Part shown: positions 24,150-32,231 of the stretch, piece by piece
Layout: the number at the start of each line of letters is the position of its first letter
How positions within the stretch are numbered: the stretch's first letter is position 1
NCBI GenBank assembly: GCA_026418695.1
Contig: JAOAAU010000114.1
Span: 1-45,869, forward strand
Direction of reading: 5' to 3'
DNA length: 45,869 nt
DNA from: Clostridia bacterium
Lineage (GTDB): Bacteria > Bacillota > Clostridia > Acetivibrionales > JAFADI01
Translations under genes and position numbers: made by a program
Notes under the pieces: generated by a model
Seen by the model: only the letters and a program-made list of their open reading frames with translations
Told to the model about the DNA's origin: nothing
The model's database searches: none

Positions 24150-24572
24150 CTAATATAAAACCATTACAGTTACTCCCACCAAAATCAGCGCAAAACCGAT
24201 CAGTTTTTTGCCTCCAAACCGGTACACCTTCATCCCGAAAAGACCAAAGTGATCAATGACACAAGATAGAACTGCCTGTCCCACCAGTCCCAGAGCAAGC
24301 GTTAGGGATACTCCCAATGCTGCGATGCATGCATTGTTCAAGTAGGTCAACAGCACTCCCAGCATACCCGCAAGAAAAATATAAACCGGCATTTTCCCCT
24401 GGATCGAGATGTTTTCCTTCTTTATCAGGACAATGGTTCCTACCGCTAAAAGTCCTACAATATGAATCACCAGTATTGAAAACATGCTGCTGGTCTGACT
24501 TGCCAAAGCCCCGTTGAATGTGACCATGACAGCGATCAAAACACCGATGAATCCTGTTAAAACCTGATACAT
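24150..24572 (-). CDS. DMT-superfamily small transporter, YdcZ (DUF606) type
   Basis: 140 residues, five hydrophobic segments; paralogue of the following gene (GFIGVLIAVMVTFNGALASQTS, GLVGQAVLSCVIDHFGLFG). The ATG at 24572 follows AAAGGGTGAT; the upstream in-frame codon at 24593 lies within that ribosome site region. First gene of the two-gene transporter operon. A perfect 16-bp palindrome lies 62 bases upstream of the start and may be the site through which the neighbouring Crp-family protein acts. Confidence 0.87.
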   Translation of the reverse strand: MYQVLTGFIGVLIAVMVTFNGALASQTSSMFSILVIHIVGLLAVGTIVLIKKENISIQGKMPVYIFLAGMLGVLLTYLNNACIAALGVSLTLALGLVGQAVLSCVIDHFGLFGMKVYRFGGKKLIGFALILVGVTVMVLY

Positions 24573-24633
24573 GCCATCACCCTTTTCTCTCAATGTGTTA
24601 TCTTTAGGCTATCACAAGAAGGCCTTGTTCAAG

Positions 24634-24649
24634 TATGACATATGTCATA
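24634..24649. promoter_or_regulatory. 16-bp perfect palindrome between the transporter pair and the crp-like gene
   Basis: TATGACATATGTCATA is its own complement. It lies upstream of the YdcZ-type operon and overlaps the most likely -35 region (TTGAAC at 24632-24627 on the minus strand). A plausible binding site for the divergent Crp-family regulator; half-sites TATGAC are not identical to the TGTAAT half-sites at 8904-8919. Confidence 0.5.
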
Positions 24650-24667
24650 TTCTCCAAAATTTTATTA

Positions 24668-24767
24668 TGGGGACGCTTCTCAAAACCTCAGCTTTTTATT
24701 ATTGACAAACTCACTCTTTCAGGTGCTTTCATTCTACTTTTGTGTGAATAATTGAGAAGCGTCCCCA
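24668..24767. repeat. GGGGACGCTTCTC-type element (family B, copy 2, 100 bp)
   Basis: Perfect 16-bp arms TGGGGACGCTTCTCAA (24668-24683) and its complement (24752-24767), with a 68-bp interior unrelated to the other copies. It lies in the regulatory gap between the transporter operon and the Crp-family gene. Confidence 0.85.
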
Positions 24768-24863
24768 CTGAAAACCCACAGATCCTCCTCAGCGCATCCC
24801 CCTTAGTATAAGGCTATTCATGCGGCTTATAATGATATGATATAATTAAAATCTGTAAGAAAA

Positions 24864-24880
24864 TTGAGAAGCGTCCCCAC
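24864..24880. repeat. solo arm of the GGGGACGCTTCTC family
   Basis: TTGAGAAGCGTCCCCAC repeats the right arm of the element at 24668-24767, but no matching left arm flanks it closely. It ends 5 bases before the ribosome site of the Crp-family gene, so it is part of that gene's leader. With the left arm at 24668 it could also bound a 213-bp composite unit. Confidence 0.75.
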
Positions 24881-24898
24881 CGAATGGAGGCCAACAGC

Positions 24899-25594
24899 AT
24901 GGAAATTCCGAATGATCCTAAATTACTCAAGCACTATATTGATAAATATCATATAGCCGAAGTGTTTCAAAAAGACATGACGGAGCACATGCGGTTGTAC
25001 TCCTTCAACAAGGGCGAGTTTATATTCAGAGCCAATGAAAAAATAGATCAACTGTACTTTATGGTTGAAGGTAAAGCAAAAGTTTATACTGCCATGCAAA
25101 ATGGCAAATCCCTATTGCTGAGATTCTACAATCCTTTTGTGGTCATTGGAGATGTTGAATTCATAGAAAAAACACCCATTACCTGCAACGTAGAAGTCAT
25201 CAGTACGGCTGTATGTATCGGAATTCCCCTGACCAGCCTTGAAAGGCATGCCATCAGTGATCCGGCCTTTCTGACCTTCATCTGCAGAAGTCTGGGTGAA
25301 AAATTGGCAAAAAACTCTGTTTCCAGCGCGATCAATCTGTTATATCCCCTGGAAAACAGGCTGGCAAGCTACCTCCTGGCCATCGCTTCCCTTGATGAGA
25401 ATAGCCCCAGTTTCAACGGGATTTTCACCGACAAGCTGACTGAAATGGCAGACCTGCTGGGGACCAGCTACAGGCATTTACTGCGCACCTTGAACAAATT
25501 GGCTTCGGAAGGCATCATTGAGAAACAGAATAACAAGATCATGCTTCTGGATCGATATTCTCTGGAGAAACTTGCCGGAGACCTATACAATTAG
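24899..25594 (+). CDS. Crp/Fnr-family transcriptional regulator (YeiL-like)
   Basis: 231 residues. A cyclic-nucleotide-binding-like beta-roll (about 25-130, with KGEFIFRANEKIDQLYFMVEGKAKVY) is joined by a helix to a C-terminal winged helix-turn-helix (about 175-215, TDKLTEMADLLGTSYRHLLRTLNKLASEGIIE). There is no FNR-type cysteine cluster, so an iron-sulphur sensor is unlikely. GGAGG is 8 bases before ATG 24899; an ATG at 24884 has no site of its own. Divergent to the YdcZ-type pair, the common layout for a local regulator. The effector is unknown. Confidence 0.9.
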   Translation: MEIPNDPKLLKHYIDKYHIAEVFQKDMTEHMRLYSFNKGEFIFRANEKIDQLYFMVEGKAKVYTAMQNGKSLLLRFYNPFVVIGDVEFIEKTPITCNVEVISTAVCIGIPLTSLERHAISDPAFLTFICRSLGEKLAKNSVSSAINLLYPLENRLASYLLAIASLDENSPSFNGIFTDKLTEMADLLGTSYRHLLRTLNKLASEGIIEKQNNKIMLLDRYSLEKLAGDLYN

Positions 25595-25957
25595 GAATAA
25601 AGCCAACATTACGAATGAAACTAAAGCTGCCCCCGTTGTCTTCCAATACCTATAAAAAGCTGCTTCAATAGTTTCATAGACCGCAAACAGAATCAGTGCC
25701 ATTAACATTGCGTTTCCTAAAAAGTCATGGAATATATAAGAAACCAATCCAACAAAGAAAAATGCGATTCCGAAAACCAGCATGAGTGTGACCTTCAGTT
25801 TCATTTTTTTATCTGAAACATCTGCCGGCAGCTCCTGATGCTGCTTCCTTGCTAAGGTCAGTCCGTTCTTCCTTAATAAATAAGTCAGGTTCGCAATGGT
25901 CTGCAAAGACCCGAAGACCAATATAAACGCCCTAAAAATCTCCTGTTTCCAGCTCAT
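25583..25957 (-). CDS. small hypothetical membrane protein in the MarR operon
   Basis: 124 residues with about four hydrophobic segments (residues 5-27, 57-76, 82-98 and 105-123). No family recognised. Its ATG overlaps the MarR stop (ATGA), so translation is coupled to the regulator. The final 12 bases overlap the tail of the convergent Crp-family gene. Being the only other gene in the MarR operon it is likely the regulated function, perhaps a membrane stress or export protein; this is inference. Confidence 0.75.
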   Translation of the reverse strand: MSWKQEIFRAFILVFGSLQTIANLTYLLRKNGLTLARKQHQELPADVSDKKMKLKVTLMLVFGIAFFFVGLVSYIFHDFLGNAMLMALILFAVYETIEAAFYRYWKTTGAALVSFVMLALFLIV

Positions 25958-26388
25958 ACATTCTCCTCCTCTGACAAATTTGCAATGATTCGGCGGATGG
26001 ACCTGTACAGCACTTCAATGTCGCTCTCTTCGAAGCCTTTTAATGCTTCAGCGAAAACGTCCTGTGCCATTTTTTCAATGTCCTTTATCATCTCTTTGGC
26101 CACAGGTGTCAGACAGACCAAATAGGCTCTTCGATCCTTTGTATCCAATACTTTATCAATGAGTTTTTTCTCCTGTAATCTCTGGATGACACTCCCCATT
26201 GTTGCCCGGTCTCCCCTGAGCCCCTCCGCAACTTGAGCTTGCGTCAGCACTTCTTTTGTGTCCAGCAGCTTTAAGACTGCCCATTGGGATGTTGTGATGG
26301 TATACTTCTCCAGGCAGGCATCCATCTTTCTTTTGATCATTCTGGCACTGGTATTTAGTAGATATCCTAAGGAATCGTGGATTTCCAT
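25954..26388 (-). CDS. MarR-family transcriptional regulator
   Basis: 144 residues with the winged helix core (LTQAQVAEGLRGDRATMGSVIQRLQEKKLIDKVLDTKDRRAYLVCLTPVAKEM, about residues 48-100). The ATG at 26388 follows AGGTGATT; the in-frame ATG at 26397 is further from a ribosome site. It heads a two-gene operon with a small membrane protein, and a long palindrome over its promoter argues for autoregulation. Cysteines are present but not in an OhrR-type N-terminal position, so peroxide sensing is not indicated. Confidence 0.9.
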   Translation of the reverse strand: MEIHDSLGYLLNTSARMIKRKMDACLEKYTITTSQWAVLKLLDTKEVLTQAQVAEGLRGDRATMGSVIQRLQEKKLIDKVLDTKDRRAYLVCLTPVAKEMIKDIEKMAQDVFAEALKGFEESDIEVLYRSIRRIIANLSEEENV

Positions 26389-26405
26389 CAGAATCACCTC
26401 TAAGT

Positions 26406-26469
26406 AGAATAGTAAGCATACATATTATACGTATACTTACTATTCTAAGCTATATATCAAAAATGTCAA
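26406..26469 (-). promoter_or_regulatory. MarR operon promoter with 41-bp palindromic operator
   Basis: Arms AGAATAGTAAGCATAC (26406-26421) and GTATACTTACTATTCT (26431-26446) match at 15 of 16 positions around a 9-base centre. On the minus strand TTGACA (26469-26464), a 16-bp spacer and TAGAAT (26447-26442) form the promoter, so the operator covers the -10 and the start point. Binding of the MarR protein would block its own operon. Confidence 0.82.
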
Positions 26470-26470
26470 T

Positions 26471-26510
26471 AAAAAAGATCTGCTCAATGTTTTCTGAACA
26501 AATCTTTTTT
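26471..26510. terminator. bidirectional terminator-like hairpin
   Basis: AAAAAAGATCTG (26471-26482) pairs with CAAATCTTTTTT (26499-26510). T-runs occur at the 3' side in both orientations. It lies about 125 bases past the end of the minus-strand gene at 26637 and just upstream of the MarR promoter. Confidence 0.6.
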
Positions 26511-26636
26511 AGCGTTACATTTAATTTGGTATGCGTAGGACTCACCACATACTTTGCTCCAATATGCAGCAATTTCATAAGGAACAATTCTGTTCGGACA
26601 GCCAGAGCCCTTCTATATTGCATTTCTTTTTCGGAC

Positions 26637-27608
26637 CTAGCATTTACACCTTAGCAAGCATACCTTTCTTGATCCGATTTCCTGCCAGTATTCAATGAAC
26701 TCTCCGTTCTGGACAAACTCCTCCAGCCTGCATCCATTCTTTATGGCTAATGCTCCAATTTCCTGGGAAAACAAGGTTTCCAGCCCCCGATCATCCAATT
26801 CAGGAATGCTTTTCAATTCGACTACATCGCTGAACTCCCCGTCTTCTCCTGTATAATAAGCTAAAAAGCTATCTTTCTTTTTGGCAATCATATGGTTTTT
26901 TCCGACCTTGACCACTTCATTTGCGTCAATTCCCTCCTCTTTCAGCAGTGAGGAGATTCGGCTGTTTCTAAAAATGCTCAGGTACATTTTTAGATATTCG
27001 ATGACTTCTTCATTTTTCTTAAACATGGATTCATCGAGTTCAATCCGTATATATTCCGGTTTTTCACTTTTGAATTGGACAATCGTAATCAGGCCCCGAT
27101 CTTTATACCATATTTCATTGTTCTCCATATAAATCTCCTGGCCTTTAATGTTTTTTTCACTGAATACAGGAAATAAAAACGGTTTATCCTCCAGGAACTT
27201 AACTTTTTTGATGGATACGGAATCATTATGCTTAATGGTTACTGTACTTGGCTCTTCCCAAAAATCCTTATCGATGATCGTCAGTTTCCCATTCTCCGAC
27301 TTATAGATCCTGTTTTTTTTGCTGGAAGAGATGATTTCTTCACCGTCAATTCTCAACAGCTTTTCCAGATTTCTCATCCGCTCGTTTTTATCCTTGACCG
27401 AATTGATCAGATCTTTGGTTTGCCCAACTTTTTTTCTTATCCCGCCAGTCAGACCCTCTTTAACATTTTGCGGCAATCCGGAAAGTTTGGTCTTTATACT
27501 GGATAACCTGATACCGGATAATTTTTGTCCTGCCGAGTCCATTACGCTTTTTAGATGCTCACTCCCCCTTTCCAATTCGTTTTCGTGAATCAGTTCTTTG
27601 GCCTCCAT
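26637..27608 (-). CDS. hypothetical soluble protein, family not recognised
   Basis: 323 residues, no membrane segment or signal peptide. The first 90 residues are charged and probably helical (ELIHENELERGSEHLKSVMD, GIRKKVGQTKDLINSVKDKNERM). The middle (about 95-200) is rich in short beta-strand-like segments, for example NRIYKSENGKLTIIDKDFW and GQEIYMENNEIWYKDRGLITIV. The tail is acidic, then ends in a Cys-rich CLLRCKC. GGGAGTG precedes the ATG. Monocistronic, flanked by terminator-like hairpins. I can offer no function. Confidence 0.75.
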   Translation of the reverse strand: MEAKELIHENELERGSEHLKSVMDSAGQKLSGIRLSSIKTKLSGLPQNVKEGLTGGIRKKVGQTKDLINSVKDKNERMRNLEKLLRIDGEEIISSSKKNRIYKSENGKLTIIDKDFWEEPSTVTIKHNDSVSIKKVKFLEDKPFLFPVFSEKNIKGQEIYMENNEIWYKDRGLITIVQFKSEKPEYIRIELDESMFKKNEEVIEYLKMYLSIFRNSRISSLLKEEGIDANEVVKVGKNHMIAKKKDSFLAYYTGEDGEFSDVVELKSIPELDDRGLETLFSQEIGALAIKNGCRLEEFVQNGEFIEYWQEIGSRKVCLLRCKC

Positions 27609-27821
27609 GTCGCACTCCCTTTCTACAATCTCTATCTACCCTGTATTGGGGCAGGCATTTTTGCTCATTAGTCCTTATAATTCTATTCATTGTCCAAAAG
27701 CATTTATGATTCAAAATCATTTTAAGGAATAAACCCTAAGGAATTTCCCTTATTCCCATATGCTCAGTCTTTAAAAATCGGGTAATAGTTTATATATCCT
27801 GTAAAAAGCATTCAAAGGCAT

Positions 27822-27854
27822 AAAAAATTGATCCTATTTTCGGATCAATTTTTT
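27822..27854. terminator. terminator of the resolvase-like gene
   Basis: Perfect 13-bp stem AAAAAATTGATCC (27822-27834) with GGATCAATTTTTT (27842-27854), 7-base loop, T-run at the 3' side on either strand. It lies 22 bases past the stop of the minus-strand gene at 27877. Confidence 0.85.
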
Positions 27855-27876
27855 ATAAGTAAAATTATTTTATAAT

Positions 27877-28338
27877 TTAATGTACTTGTCCCTCATTCCG
27901 CCTTCTCTGAGTTACCATATCAGCCTTCATATCTTCCGTATCTCTCATTGCCTCCGACAGCAAGCGCTGCTCCCTTGTTATGGGGTCGCTGGGATTGATA
28001 TGTTCATCCGTAGAAGCAAGGTAGATTTCAACACCTTTTTCAGCAAACTCATGCATGAGTCCGTGCTTTTCCCGGATATCATTTGTAAAGCTATCCATAT
28101 TGAAAGTAATCACGGTATTAACCTTTCCTGACAGGATATCCTCGTTGAGCCTTGAGAACCCCTCTCTCCTGTTCAGAGAAAAGGATTCTGCTGCACGATC
28201 AACATAGACGTCTGATAACTCCAGTCCTTTATCCCTTGCCATGCTCTCGATGGCATGCTTTTGCATATCGACATCCCCGTACTCATCGAAGGGGTATTCT
28301 GTCCGGATATATCCTGCAGTTTTTTGTGTATTATCCAC
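27877..28338 (-). CDS. resolvase/serine-recombinase-fold protein lacking the catalytic serine
   Basis: 153 residues matching only the catalytic-domain fold of serine recombinases: GYIRTEYPFDEYGDVDMQKHAIE at the start, DVYVDRAAESFSLNRREGFSRLNEDILSGKVNTVITFNMDSF in the middle, and GVEIYLASTDEHI later. In active enzymes the start reads Y-x-R-V-S; here it reads YIRTE, so the nucleophile is missing. The DRLSR-type arginine motif is replaced by MDSFTND. No DNA-binding domain follows. I prefer the GTG at 28338, preceded by GGAGG. It is probably not a recombinase; a structural or regulatory role is possible. Ends at a strong terminator. Confidence 0.75.
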   Translation of the reverse strand: MDNTQKTAGYIRTEYPFDEYGDVDMQKHAIESMARDKGLELSDVYVDRAAESFSLNRREGFSRLNEDILSGKVNTVITFNMDSFTNDIREKHGLMHEFAEKGVEIYLASTDEHINPSDPITREQRLLSEAMRDTEDMKADMVTQRRRNEGQVH

Positions 28339-28444
28339 GATAAATTCCTCCAATTAAATTTATTAAGTAATATTATGGAGTAATTTTATTTTCGTTATTC
28401 AGTTGATTCACGGCGGGAAAACGCAACACAGGAATGGTATGATA

Positions 28445-28473
28445 TTGGCAGGGATTACAGAATATAGTATAAT
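28445..28473 (+). promoter_or_regulatory. sigma-A promoter of the DUF1189 gene
   Basis: TTGGCA (28445-28450), a 17-bp spacer and TATAAT (28468-28473). The start near 28480 leaves an 87-base leader before the ATG at 28567. Confidence 0.7.
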
Positions 28474-28566
28474 CAATTGTGAATTCAAGGAAAACTTCAA
28501 CTGGTCACAAATATAAAACAAACCAAAAGTAAACTTTCTTATTCATTATGGAAAAGGAGAATCACA

Positions 28567-29361
28567 ATGGACAAAATAACCCCGAATTTTCTTTCAAAAT
28601 TTATTGGAAGCATCTCAAACTTTAATAGCTATACTGTATTTACAAAGCTGACTGTTGGAAAAGCTTTTTCGTATCTTTTCCTTCTGACGGTGCTGCTGGG
28701 TACCATCAGCTTGATCCGGCCCGTTTATGAATTTAATAACGGTATTGCTTCATTCATTACTACATTTAATGACCAGGTGCCTGATTTTGCTCTTCAGAAC
28801 GGGAAACTCAGTGTGTCCGGGAAAATGCCGATTACCATCCAGGATGGCAATCAGCCTATCATTATTGATACAACCGATCAGACGCCGGTTGAGGTGCTGG
28901 ATCAATATCCGCAGGGAATCCTCGTATTGAGCGATCGTATGATTCAGAAGAGAGTCTTTGATACAAGAACAACGGAGTTTAGTTCCATGGCAGGCTTCAG
29001 TATTACCAAAGCAGATGTCGCAGGATGGATTCCGCTTTTAAAATGGTTTAGTATTGCTATTATTTTGTTCGGCCTCATCGGCTTCTTTATTGGTAAGATT
29101 TTTAGCGCGCTTGTCGTCAGTTTGATTGCCTTGGTGATTAACAGTATATCGAAAGCCAATTTATCTTATAGCAATCTCTTTAAAATCAGTGCTTATGCAC
29201 TCACACTGCCCATCGTCCTGAAAGTATTGCTTGGATTGGCTTCTGCCAATGTACCGTTTTTCTTTCTGATCTATTACGGACTTGCTGCATTCTATGTCGG
29301 AATGGCGCTGAAGTATATCAAGCAGGAAACCCTCCCGGATCAGGAGCTGCGAATCGAATAA
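28567..29361 (+). CDS. DUF1189 family membrane protein
   Basis: 264 residues. One membrane span near 33-52 is followed by an extracytoplasmic region (about 55-155, with FNDQVPDFALQNGKLSVSGKMPI), then four or five spans to the end. This is the DUF1189 layout, in which the FNxxVPDFxxxNGxLxV segment is conserved. Function is unknown; members occur widely in Bacillota. GGAGAATCACA precedes the ATG. Monocistronic between a consensus promoter and a good hairpin terminator. Confidence 0.88.
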   Translation: MDKITPNFLSKFIGSISNFNSYTVFTKLTVGKAFSYLFLLTVLLGTISLIRPVYEFNNGIASFITTFNDQVPDFALQNGKLSVSGKMPITIQDGNQPIIIDTTDQTPVEVLDQYPQGILVLSDRMIQKRVFDTRTTEFSSMAGFSITKADVAGWIPLLKWFSIAIILFGLIGFFIGKIFSALVVSLIALVINSISKANLSYSNLFKISAYALTLPIVLKVLLGLASANVPFFFLIYYGLAAFYVGMALKYIKQETLPDQELRIE

Positions 29362-29424
29362 TTGATACAAACAGCCCAAGGGGTATTATATCCTCCTCAA
29401 TTTATCAGGATAAATTCATTAAGC

Positions 29425-29454
29425 AAGGCTTCCGAATTGGTTTTCGGAAGCCTT
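29425..29454 (+). terminator. terminator of the DUF1189 gene
   Basis: AAGGCTTCCGAA (29425-29436) pairs perfectly with TTCGGAAGCCTT (29443-29454), followed by TTATG. It lies 64 bases past the stop. Confidence 0.8.
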
Positions 29455-29599
29455 TTATGATTTGTCTGTCCAAGAGTTTTTACCTGTATACAACGCACAA
29501 AAGCTTATCCATGTATTATTTCGTTCTTGTATTAACTTGATTTATATCACAATCATCAATTCTTCCGATACAGTTTTATTATTCCCACTTATATAGTCT

Positions 29600-32209
29600 C
29601 TATTTCCTTAATGCATCTTCAATTATTTTGCCGATTTGAATGACTAGCAACGGAAAGAAAGCCAGGATTACGATTATTCCTAGTTCATTGATTACCGCAG
29701 GTTCAACATCAAAAATTCTTTGCAGTGGGCTGACAGTGAGGACAATCGCAAGTAAAACACTCCCCGTAATCAGCGCAATCCACTGGTATTTATTCGTGAA
29801 CAATCCAATCTTATATAAAGGAAGCCTGGACCGACTATTAAATCCATGGATCAGCCTGGCAAGGGCAAGCACCGAAAACGCCATGGTGCTTCCAAGCCCT
29901 GCCCCATGTTTGTTTAGCCCGTAATAAAAAGCAGCCACTGTACTTGCTGCAATAACGCCCCCTTCCAGCAGGACATGGGCAATAAAAGATTTCGTAAGCA
30001 GCGGTTTATTGATATCCCTTGGTTTTTCCTTCATTACACCCTTGCCGTGAGGCTCCAGTCCCAGGGCAATTGCCGGCATTGAATCCGTCAGCAGGTTAAT
30101 AAACAGCAGGTGCACTGCCGAAAAGGGAAGCGGAAGGTGTGCCAGCGATGTATACAGGACGGTCAATATTCCTGCGGTATTTCCGGACAGAAGAAATCTG
30201 ATGGAATTTTGTATATTGGCATAAATACTTCGGCCATTGGAGATTGCTTTCACAATAGTGGCAAAGTTATCATCCGTCAATATCATCGCAGAGGCATCCT
30301 TCGCGACTTCAGTGCCTACCTTGCCCATTGCAATTCCGATATCTGCTTGTTTCAGTGCCGGCGCATCATTTACCCCATCCCCTGTCATTGCCACAATGTT
30401 GCCGATATCCTGCCATGCCTTTACAATCCTGATCTTATGCTCAGGTGAAACCCTTGCATATACCGAGATCTTCTCCACCCTCTGTTTGAGTTGCTCCTCT
30501 GTCAGTCCCTCTATCTCGTTACCCTCTACTACTTCCTTATCCTCCCTGGCGATTCCTATTTGCTTTGCGATGGCTGCTGCGGTAATTCTATGGTCCCCAG
30601 TAATCATCACCGGTCTGATTCCGGCATTGATACAGTCTTCTACTGCCTGCTTGGACTCTTCCCTGGGTGGATCCGCCATAGCTATAAGGCCTATAAAAGT
30701 GAGGTCTGCCTCATCTGAAATCGCCAACTCCCGCTGACCGGGAAAACTTTTGTAGCCAAAGGCCAAGACTCTTAACCCTTCTTTGGACAACTCTTTATTC
30801 ACATGTATGATATCTTCCAGGTCTTCGGTTCGTATCGGCCTTACGCCTTCGCCCGTGGCTATCTGCCCAGACCTCTTGGCAATTACATCCACAGCGCCCT
30901 TGGTAAACATCAATGCTTCACCCTTGAATTCATTTAGTGTACTCATCATTTTTCTATCAGAATCGAAAGGCAGCTCAGAAAAGCGGGGATGCTCGTTCCT
31001 TAGTGCAAGCTCATCGATCTTGAAGTATTCCGCCATCTGCACCAGCGCCAATTCTGTCGGATCACCAATAGCCTGTGCCTCTGTTGTAACTGCGTCATTA
31101 CATAAGACACTCATTTCTATGATCTTTCTTTGAAGCCCGTCTTGTATATTGAGTTCCTTGAGGTCCAAAAGCTTTGAGTCGGTATATATCTTTTCAACAA
31201 CCATTTTATTTTGAGTAAGAGTTCCTGTCTTATCCGAGCATATCACTGAGACACTCCCAAGGCTTTCCACTGCTTGCAGCTTCCGGATGATGGCATTTTC
31301 CTTTGCCATCTTCTGAGTCCCAATCGCCAAAACAATCGTCACAATGGAGCTTAGAGCTTCCGGTATAGCAGCTACAGCCAATGCGACTGCAAACATAAAG
31401 GACTCTACTGTGCCATATCCTCTTACTACGTTTAGCAGGAAGATAATCGCACATAGAATTACAATGGCGACCGCAAGTTTCTTACCGAATTTATCTAAGG
31501 TTACTTGAAGCGGCGTTTTCTTTTCTTTCGCTGCTCCCAAAAGAGACGCGATTTTCCCCAGTTCCGTAGCCATGCCGATCCCTGTGACAACTGCCACAGC
31601 CCGTCCATAGGTAATTAAACTTCCGGCAAAGACCATGTTCTTCCGGTCTCCGATGGCTACTTCATTTTCTTCAATTCGCTCCGCGGTCTTGGTTACACTC
31701 AGTGATTCACCGGTCAATGAGCTTTCATTGGTCTGGAGACTAAAATTTTCAATAATCCTTCCATCAGCGCTTACATAGTCTCCTGCTTCCAGATACAGGA
31801 CATCCCCGACAGTTACTTCTCTTGAAGGTATTTCTATCTTATTTCCATTTCTCAGGACACGTGCTGTTGGGGACGAAAGTGACTTCAGGCTTTCCAGAGA
31901 CTTTTCCGCTTTCACATGCTGCACCGTTCCGAGGATTGCATTCAATATCGTAACGGAAAGTATCACAACTGCGCTTTTTATGTCTTTCATAAACAATGAA
32001 ATCACTGCAGCCGCCAAAAGAATGATCACAAGAAAATCTGTGAACTGACTTAAAAATACTTGAACTGCGCTCTTTTTCTTCCCCCCCTTAAGTTCGTTAT
32101 AGCCGTATTGCTGTGCCCTCCTTGATACTTCTTCCTCTGACAGACCATTCACTCCGGCCTGAACGATATTCATTACTTCCTCAACTGTCTGATTGTATAT
32201 ACGATTCAT
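29600..32209 (-). CDS. P-type calcium-transporting ATPase (P2A)
   Basis: 869-residue cation pump that exports Ca2+ at the cost of ATP. It has the actuator TGES (166-169), the membrane-4 motif AIPEAL (282-287), the phosphorylation site DKTGT (Asp326), hinge TGDGVNDAPA, and the M6 motif NLLTDSMPAIALGL with its calcium-ligand Asn and Asp. About ten membrane spans and full length agree with the SERCA-like bacterial pumps (YloB, LMCA1). After PEAL it reads SS where many relatives have PA. GGAGTG precedes the ATG at 32209; the in-frame codon at 32230 has no site. A 126-bp set of nested inverted repeats begins 23 bases upstream of the start. Confidence 0.93.
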   Translation of the reverse strand: MNRIYNQTVEEVMNIVQAGVNGLSEEEVSRRAQQYGYNELKGGKKKSAVQVFLSQFTDFLVIILLAAAVISLFMKDIKSAVVILSVTILNAILGTVQHVKAEKSLESLKSLSSPTARVLRNGNKIEIPSREVTVGDVLYLEAGDYVSADGRIIENFSLQTNESSLTGESLSVTKTAERIEENEVAIGDRKNMVFAGSLITYGRAVAVVTGIGMATELGKIASLLGAAKEKKTPLQVTLDKFGKKLAVAIVILCAIIFLLNVVRGYGTVESFMFAVALAVAAIPEALSSIVTIVLAIGTQKMAKENAIIRKLQAVESLGSVSVICSDKTGTLTQNKMVVEKIYTDSKLLDLKELNIQDGLQRKIIEMSVLCNDAVTTEAQAIGDPTELALVQMAEYFKIDELALRNEHPRFSELPFDSDRKMMSTLNEFKGEALMFTKGAVDVIAKRSGQIATGEGVRPIRTEDLEDIIHVNKELSKEGLRVLAFGYKSFPGQRELAISDEADLTFIGLIAMADPPREESKQAVEDCINAGIRPVMITGDHRITAAAIAKQIGIAREDKEVVEGNEIEGLTEEQLKQRVEKISVYARVSPEHKIRIVKAWQDIGNIVAMTGDGVNDAPALKQADIGIAMGKVGTEVAKDASAMILTDDNFATIVKAISNGRSIYANIQNSIRFLLSGNTAGILTVLYTSLAHLPLPFSAVHLLFINLLTDSMPAIALGLEPHGKGVMKEKPRDINKPLLTKSFIAHVLLEGGVIAASTVAAFYYGLNKHGAGLGSTMAFSVLALARLIHGFNSRSRLPLYKIGLFTNKYQWIALITGSVLLAIVLTVSPLQRIFDVEPAVINELGIIVILAFFPLLVIQIGKIIEDALRK

Positions 32210-32231
32210 CTTTTCACTCCATGATTTCAAC

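Noticed and set aside
26463-26654. 63-codon plus-strand frame, and a similar-length minus-strand frame, between the MarR promoter and the unknown gene
   Set aside because: The frames lie over a terminator-like hairpin, have no ribosome site, and neither gives a recognisable protein.
30237-30737. 166-codon plus-strand frame opposite the calcium ATPase
   Set aside because: Antisense to conserved P-type ATPase motifs; Ser/Ile-rich translation typical of a shadow frame.
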